Positions 59,937 through 64,000 of a stretch of 64,000 nucleotides of DNA are shown piece by piece. The stretch covers positions 105,534 through 169,533 of the forward strand of contig NZ_KB217483.1 of the NCBI RefSeq assembly GCF_000331305.1, in the 5' to 3' direction. The first letter of the stretch is position 1. Every line of letters starts with the position of its first letter. A program made the translations under genes and the position numbers. The notes under the pieces are model-generated. The model did no database searches. It worked only from the letters and a program-made list of their open reading frames with translations, and was not told the origin of the DNA. Source of the stretch: Calothrix sp. PCC 7103 (GTDB lineage: Bacteria; Cyanobacteriota; Cyanobacteriia; Cyanobacteriales; Nostocaceae).

Positions 59937-61385
59937 ATGAATCCGATTGCTCCTTTTTCGCTAACCTACAGCTTTGATTACAGCCAATTTGAAAATTCCG
60001 ACCTCCGCGAGCAAGCTCAAAACACGCTTACAAATTTCTTAGGCTTTGTAGCTCAAACCTTTGACGGTTTATTAGAAAACGGTCGAGCATTGCAAAACCT
60101 CTATTTTGAGTGCATTGCTCACTGTCCTGACGGTAAAAAAGTTTTCCAAGCGTGGCTTGATTCTGACTTCGGCGCCTCAAAATATATCGCTTCCTCAGCA
60201 ATGTCCATTTATGCTTGGTATGAACAACTGCCTGTGAAAGTACAACGATTAGTGCGGAAAAACGTTCAAAACTGGAGTGTATCAGCGTTGCGGCAGCTAA
60301 CCAAGGTCAGTAATGACTTAGTGAAAGAACTCGTTTGTTCTGGTAAAAAAACAGCAGCGCAAGTGAAAAAGAGTAAGGGAGGGTCAGAGAATGGGACTAG
60401 TGAAGTAGAGAACAGCGAAAAGTCTGTGTTAACTTCCTCCAATTCCCTCACTCCAGAACTCACCCAATCTCCCACTCCAGAACTGGCGCCAGGAATGCGA
60501 ATCATAGTAAAAAATGACGATATGGGTTGGAATGGGCACAGCGGCATCATTATGTCCAAGAGTAAAGATAATTTCTGGGTTTTGCTTGACCATACAGTAG
60601 CCCAAGGGATGTTCGTAAAGCACTTGCTCAAGCCACACCAAATCCAGCCAGAAGTTCAACAGCTAGTCAGGAAGCCAGCTTCTAAACAAGAATATTTTAC
60701 TGCTGCTGAGGTAGAAGAAAAAATAGCCCAAGCTTTGGCACAGCGAGATAGAGAAAAAGCTGAAGAAGAGCAGGGGCGGTTTATAGAAATTCGGGACGCA
60801 GCACTACAAGCAGCAAAACGGGAGCTTATCGCAGCCGAACAACATGCTCAAAAATTGGCACTTTTCAAACAAGCATTAATTGAGCAACTCGCGGCTAAAG
60901 AAGAGGAACTACAATCAGTCCGCGCGCTACAAATCGAAAACCAAAAATTAGAGCAACGAGTAGCTGAGTTAGAAAAAGCCCTAGAAGGCGCCAGTGCAAA
61001 CAACTGGGGTAACACTTTTAACGCCCAAGCAGCGAAAGTGGTTAACTCAGACCTAGAAAAAACTATTGCGCCGTTGATGGCACAAGTCGAACGCCTACAA
61101 AATGTTGTTGAGTTTAAAGATAAAGAATTAATCCAACTAAGGACAATTAGCGTCAAGCAACAAGAAGAGTTGAAGGCATTAGAACAAAACACAACTTCGG
61201 CGCCTGATTATGAGGAAGTTATCACAACATTTGGAGAAGTAGGGCAAAGTCTAGGCTGGAACGGTTGGGGGCGCCGAGGCTATCGGTCATCCGATGGTAC
61301 GTTACACACTGGTATAAATGCACTTGCTGCTTTTATTTCAGATTTAACGCACTCCGATAACCTGTGTCCCGAAGTCGCGTTTTAA
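59937..61385 (+). CDS. plasmid-type protein: conserved N-terminal domain, SH3/KOW-like domain, coiled coil
   Basis: The 482-residue protein has an N-terminal domain (about 1-150: TYSFDYSQFENSDLREQA, NFLGFVAQTFDGLLENGRAL, NWSVSALRQLTKVSNDLVKEL) that is shared with the partial gene at 63505. The last part has the look of a ParB-like or DUF3102-like helix-turn-helix. Then come palindromic element B (KSVLTSSNS), an SH3/KOW-like domain (MRIIVKNDDMGWNGHSGIIM, FWVLLDHTVAQGMF), and a long coiled coil (about 250-410). The tail WNGWGRRGYRSSDGTLHTGI is conserved-looking. I cannot name it; a DNA-binding plasmid maintenance or replication protein would fit. Confidence 0.65.
   Translation: MNPIAPFSLTYSFDYSQFENSDLREQAQNTLTNFLGFVAQTFDGLLENGRALQNLYFECIAHCPDGKKVFQAWLDSDFGASKYIASSAMSIYAWYEQLPVKVQRLVRKNVQNWSVSALRQLTKVSNDLVKELVCSGKKTAAQVKKSKGGSENGTSEVENSEKSVLTSSNSLTPELTQSPTPELAPGMRIIVKNDDMGWNGHSGIIMSKSKDNFWVLLDHTVAQGMFVKHLLKPHQIQPEVQQLVRKPASKQEYFTAAEVEEKIAQALAQRDREKAEEEQGRFIEIRDAALQAAKRELIAAEQHAQKLALFKQALIEQLAAKEEELQSVRALQIENQKLEQRVAELEKALEGASANNWGNTFNAQAAKVVNSDLEKTIAPLMAQVERLQNVVEFKDKELIQLRTISVKQQEELKALEQNTTSAPDYEEVITTFGEVGQSLGWNGWGRRGYRSSDGTLHTGINALAAFISDLTHSDNLCPEVAF
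60371..60490 (+). repeat. in-frame palindromic element B
   Basis: A purine-rich arm (AAGGGAGGGTCAGAGAATGGG) is followed by the 16-mer TAACTTCCTCCAATTC at 60430-60445 and a pyrimidine-rich arm ending at a GGCGCC (60485). It sits between the N-terminal and SH3-like domains of the host protein, giving KSVLTSSNSLTPELTQSPTP. The same 16-mer lies in the polymerase-like gene. Confidence 0.7.
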
Positions 61386-61533
61386 ATGGAAAGCGAAAAT
61401 CGGCGCCCATTAATAAGGGTATAAGGGTGCCACGCGAGCGAGTGGTGTTAAAGCAAGCATAAGCAACAAGAAGCGCGCTTAGTATCAAAGGTTAGTAAAC
61501 AAGAAAAGCATGAAAATTAGTGATACATATTAA

Positions 61534-61905
61534 ATGCAAGCTCCAGATAAAGCAGCAGACAAAACAATTAACCTTCCTCGTTGGTTAGCAAAATTTATAT
61601 TGTCTCAAGTGCAAGGGCAACCAAACAACCAGAGAATATTTTTGGCACTTCTTCAACCAATGGCGCCATCTGAGTGGTGCCTAATATGGATTCCTATTAT
61701 TCATCCTGGTGTTGAACTGCCTTACCCAGGACAGCGAAATCCTCATGGGTATATGAAAGCATGTACTACAACTTTATCAACTTTGACAGGGTATAACGAG
61801 AGAACTATCGAAGGGTGGTTCTATGGCAAAACCTACCATTACTCGGTAGGGATTTTGCTGCGATGCTTTGATTTGATATTTAAATTGCAACAATTTTTGA
61901 AATAA
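61534..61905 (+). CDS. hypothetical protein
   Basis: The 123-residue protein MQAPDKAADKTINLPRWLAK has two Trp/Ile-rich central strands (SEWCLIWIPIIHPG) and a C-terminal half ERTIEGWFYGKTYHYSVGIL. I do not recognise it. It follows the 59937 gene by 148 bases on the same strand and contains one GGCGCC. Confidence 0.5.
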   Translation: MQAPDKAADKTINLPRWLAKFILSQVQGQPNNQRIFLALLQPMAPSEWCLIWIPIIHPGVELPYPGQRNPHGYMKACTTTLSTLTGYNERTIEGWFYGKTYHYSVGILLRCFDLIFKLQQFLK

Positions 61906-61927
61906 ATCATAAAGAAGTAAGCAGTGC

Positions 61928-62125
61928 CATCAATGTATCGTAGTTTTAGCTGTCAGAGAATACAGACGCTCTTTCAAAGTCGGCACCATTTGTACTGAAT
62001 TGGCTCAAAAGTTTAAGGCGCCTCTTAGTTGAAATATTATTGACTAAAGCTGCCTGTGATAGCGCTGGGTATCAAAGAAGACTCAGGACAAGAAAGGCTT
62101 TTTAAGACTTTCTACCAGGTGCTAG
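61928..62125 (+). repeat. dispersed repeat (copy 2)
   Basis: Imperfect copy of 34771-34975 in the same orientation. Here it is separated from the intact XRE gene (63270) by about 1 kb, whereas at 34.6-34.9 kb the HTH remnant and this repeat are adjacent. So one locus has been rearranged. No gene is visible inside. Confidence 0.75.
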
Positions 62126-62170
62126 ACTTACATAAGGGTGATTACAAAAGTCAATTATATATTTATAATT

Positions 62171-62440
62171 ATGAATGTACGATTTAAAATTTTAGTATCC
62201 AAGCCACCTGATGAAGATAATTTAGATAGTTTAAAATCCGCAGCGAAAAGTCTGGCAAATAATCAAGAAAGCATAAATATCCAAGTGAAACGAGAAGGCG
62301 AATATTATGCCTTAATCACTGATTTTACTATGAAAGATGCGGCTCAATATCAAGTAGTAGATGAAATCGATAAACAATTTAAATTGTGGATTTGGAATTT
62401 TGGATATTATGAAGATAGCATAATTTCATTCCCAAAATAA
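62171..62440 (+). CDS. small hypothetical protein
   Basis: The 89-residue protein MNVRFKILVSKPPDEDNLDS, then YYALITDFTMKDAAQYQVVD, is of alpha/beta type with an aromatic end (FKLWIWNFGYYEDS). I chose the ATG at 62171; an upstream ATT-type opening at 62138 is unlikely. A degenerate copy of its last third is at about 58938-59050. Function unknown. Confidence 0.55.
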   Translation: MNVRFKILVSKPPDEDNLDSLKSAAKSLANNQESINIQVKREGEYYALITDFTMKDAAQYQVVDEIDKQFKLWIWNFGYYEDSIISFPK

Positions 62441-62511
62441 TTTATGACTTACTAAGGGTATCTACACACCCAAATCATTTTGTGGAATTAGTGCTTACGC
62501 TAACTATATGT

Positions 62512-62790
62512 TTATTTACTTGTCGCGAGTTGAGTAATTGTACTAGTATACAATGCCATAAATTTTGACTCTTCTATTGGCGCCTTGCTATTATTCCAAG
62601 TGGCAACTACACAGTAATTTTTACCATTTTTCGCTTGCAGCCAAGTTGTCATATTTATAACACCAGGCTCAGAACCACCTTTATACGCTACTTTCTGCCA
62701 ATTTTTCGGATTTGCCACACCTGGATTAATACTCATAAGTGGTAAATCGGCAACATCGGACATTAATCCACAAAGTTCGGATGCTGTAAA
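62512..62790 (-). pseudogene. C-terminal remnant of a class-A beta-lactamase-like serine hydrolase
   Basis: Reading from about 62790: TASELCGLMSDVADLPLMS, then INPGVANPKNWQKVAYKGGS, then EPGVINMTTWLQAKNG and CVVATWNN. The KGG segment is the third motif (K-T/S-G-like) of penicillin-recognising hydrolases, and the order matches the C-terminal part of the cyanobacterial serine-hydrolase family. The SxxK and SDN motifs are absent because the gene is cut before them. Confidence 0.65.
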
Positions 62791-62925
62791 AAACCACCTG
62801 GTGGCTATTACTTCGGAACTCGAAGAGCGTACCGTATTATCAAGTCGGGAAAGGGGATACGAGTTTTAGCTGATAAAACGACTATTTTTCCAAAAGCTGA
62901 ATTAAAATGCTTGCCTTCTTTAGGA
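62773..62925 (+). pseudogene. short unknown coding remnant
   Basis: The plus strand reads KKPPGGYYFGTRRAYRIIKS, then GKGIRVLADKTTIFPKAELK. It looks like protein, but it has no start and runs into antisense of the XRE gene. The centre overlaps a short palindrome (ACCACCTGGTGG). Family unknown. Confidence 0.3.
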
Positions 62926-63270
62926 GGCATTTGCAACATTCTTATCTACAGACTGCCCACTTGCAACTCCCTGTTCTCTCTTCTTACGACGACGTTTAGT
63001 TAAACTAAACACCGTAACTGCATCTGCTGGATTCACTGGGTTCGGCAAGTAATCAAGTAAGTCTGCTGGTGCAATAGGTTTATCCAAATCTTGTGCTAGC
63101 TCATTTAAAGCATTGCATAACAAATCTAACGCCACCCCATCCAGTCGTGGCATTGTTTTAGAATTTCTCAGGTTAGACATTGCATTTGTACTAATGTCCA
63201 ACTTACCTGCTAGGTCTACGCCTTTAATGCTGTACCTAGCCATAATCTCTTTGAGTCTCCACCTAATCAA
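62920..63270 (-). CDS. XRE-family HTH regulator
   Basis: The 116-residue protein MIRWRLKEIMARYSIKGVDL, then AGKLDISTNAMSNLRNSKTM, has the compact XRE helix-turn-helix of cyanobacterial regulators, which begin M-I/V-R-W-K/R-L-K-E. So I keep the ATG at 63270. The C-terminal third is Pro/Lys/Arg-rich (TKRRRKKREQG) and may be disordered. It is divergent from the 63505 gene and probably controls that promoter. A truncated copy lies at 34617-34757. Confidence 0.8.
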   Translation of the reverse strand: MIRWRLKEIMARYSIKGVDLAGKLDISTNAMSNLRNSKTMPRLDGVALDLLCNALNELAQDLDKPIAPADLLDYLPNPVNPADAVTVFSLTKRRRKKREQGVASGQSVDKNVANAS

Positions 63271-63434
63271 AGTTTAAGGCACATGAATTCAACAACTCTA
63301 ATGTACTTGCATCTGCTTATTCTATAAAGCCAAGCCTAAATTGGATATAACCAATCTTAAATTATGTAAATATTTTTTTAGGAGATGTACATATTTAAAC
63401 CTAACATGTAGTAAAATGGCTATATAAATAAAAA

Positions 63435-63470
63435 GCGAGCGCAACTAAACTTGGCGGAATAGACGCTCGC
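63435..63470. promoter_or_regulatory. inverted repeat between the XRE gene and the 63505 gene
   Basis: GCGAGCG (63435-63441) and CGCTCGC (63464-63470) are perfect inverted repeats with a 22-base spacer, in the leader of the plus-strand gene. It could be an operator for the divergent XRE protein or a leader hairpin. The AT-rich TATATAAATA just before it offers a -10-like region. Confidence 0.4.
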
Positions 63471-63504
63471 CTTCTATGTAGACCAAATATTTAAGGTCAA
63501 AACT

Positions 63505-64000
63505 ATGATGACACACAAACAAAGTATTGGCGTAGTACAATTTAACTCACAAGCCGACACAATTGTACCTTTTGTACTATCGTACAACTTCGATTACAGT
63601 CAATTTGACAAAGCCGAACTACAAAGCAAAGCTAAAAGCACTCTCTCGAACTTCTTAGGTTTTGTCCGTTCCTCTTTCGACGGTTTACTTTCTATCGGGC
63701 AAGCATTACAGGATTTTTATTTTGAATGTTTACAAGAATGTCCAAATGGTAAGAAAGTCTTTTCTGACTGGCTCGGTAGCGATGACTTTGGCGCGACAAA
63801 ACATTTTGCAACCTCAGCAATGTCCATATGGGCTTGGTATGAAAAGCTTCCCTCAAGAGTACAGCGTTTAGTGCGTCAAAATGTCCAAAATTGGAGCGTA
63901 TCAGCACTTCGCCAGTTAAGCAAGGTCAGTACTGATTTAGTAAAAGAATTAGTAGGCACAGGAAAGAAAACAGCACAACAAGTGAAGAAGAGTGGGGGAG
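63505..64000 (+). CDS. paralogue of the 59937 protein, running off the window
   Basis: From ATG-ATG at 63505: MMTHKQSIGVVQFNSQADTI, then VPFVLSYNFDYSQFDKAELQ, NFLGFVRSSFDGLLSIGQAL and NWSVSALRQLSKVSTDLVKE. It is clearly paralogous to the N-terminal 150 residues of the 59937 protein. The last bases (GAAGAGTGGGGGAG) are the beginning of a purine-rich arm at the same position where element B sits in the paralogue. The 3' end lies outside the window. Confidence 0.75.
   Translation, partial: MMTHKQSIGVVQFNSQADTIVPFVLSYNFDYSQFDKAELQSKAKSTLSNFLGFVRSSFDGLLSIGQALQDFYFECLQECPNGKKVFSDWLGSDDFGATKHFATSAMSIWAWYEKLPSRVQRLVRQNVQNWSVSALRQLSKVSTDLVKELVGTGKKTAQQVKKSGG

Overview
The window looks like accessory DNA (a large plasmid or genomic island) of a filamentous, probably Nostocales-type cyanobacterium. 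It has about 40% G+C, HIP1 octamers (GCGATCGC) in some segments, XisH/XisI, a Uma2 nuclease, NACHT/WD40, CHAT and TPR giants, a 3267-residue RHS protein, and several short cyanobacterial hypotheticals. I saw no rRNA, tRNA, CRISPR array, ParA or recognised replication initiator.

Layout. 0-6.3 kb: gene remnants, an OLD-like ATPase with a frameshifted TOPRIM/DUF4276 partner, a Uma2 nuclease and small hypotheticals. 6.7-7.8 kb: a signal-peptidase-I homologue whose nucleophile position is Ala. 8.0-12.6 kb: a 1505-residue protein with a DxDGD motif, best read as a single-chain double-psi-beta-barrel RNA-polymerase-like protein, divergent from a 74-residue gene. 13-22 kb (minus strand): two short hypothetical genes (one DUF6876-like), then a run with a Bell-like small protein, a truncated NLR-like ORF, a Roc GTPase/phosphoesterase/CHAT protein, a NACHT NTPase, a DUF4303 protein and a hypothetical. 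22-27.5 kb: IS630-like and IS66-like remnants, a membrane NACHT protein and a clan GH-A hydrolase. 27.7-34.5 kb: a second Bell-like protein and a complete VMAP/MoxR/vWA conflict operon whose vWA protein also carries CHAT and two AAA-like domains. 35.3-39.2 kb: phosphoesterase/CHAT/NB-ARC/TPR. 39.3-45 kb: a pentapeptide gene split by a MITE, and a REase-like/NACHT/14xWD40 protein. 45.4-46.1 kb: a second copy of the 5' end of the polymerase-like gene with its divergent small gene. 46.5-57.5 kb: XisI, XisH and the RHS protein. 58-64 kb: a family of plasmid-type coiled-coil proteins (one broken, one whole, one running off the end), a ribbon-helix-helix protein and an XRE regulator.

How it fits together. 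Eight separate proteins between 15 and 37 kb carry the same roughly 20-residue Gly/Asn/Gln motif (consensus V-G-G-N-h-x-h-G-N-h-T-Q). It is N-terminal in the NTPases and VMAP, C-terminal in the Bell-like proteins, and in the linker before CHAT in the two phosphoesterase/CHAT proteins. This is the arrangement expected of amyloid-type signalling motifs that couple NLR-like sensors to membrane-damaging or protease effectors, so I read the block as one networked cell-death/antiphage island. It lies between two direct repeats of about 0.67 kb, 33.1 kb apart.

The DNA is a mosaic. Most of it is dense in the palindrome GGCGCC and lacks HIP1. The 35.3-39.2 and 46.2-57.5 kb segments show HIP1 and no GGCGCC that I could find. 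Short palindromic elements sit in frame inside otherwise unrelated genes, and three IS630-type MITEs and one 166-bp MITE with a 9-bp target duplication are visible.
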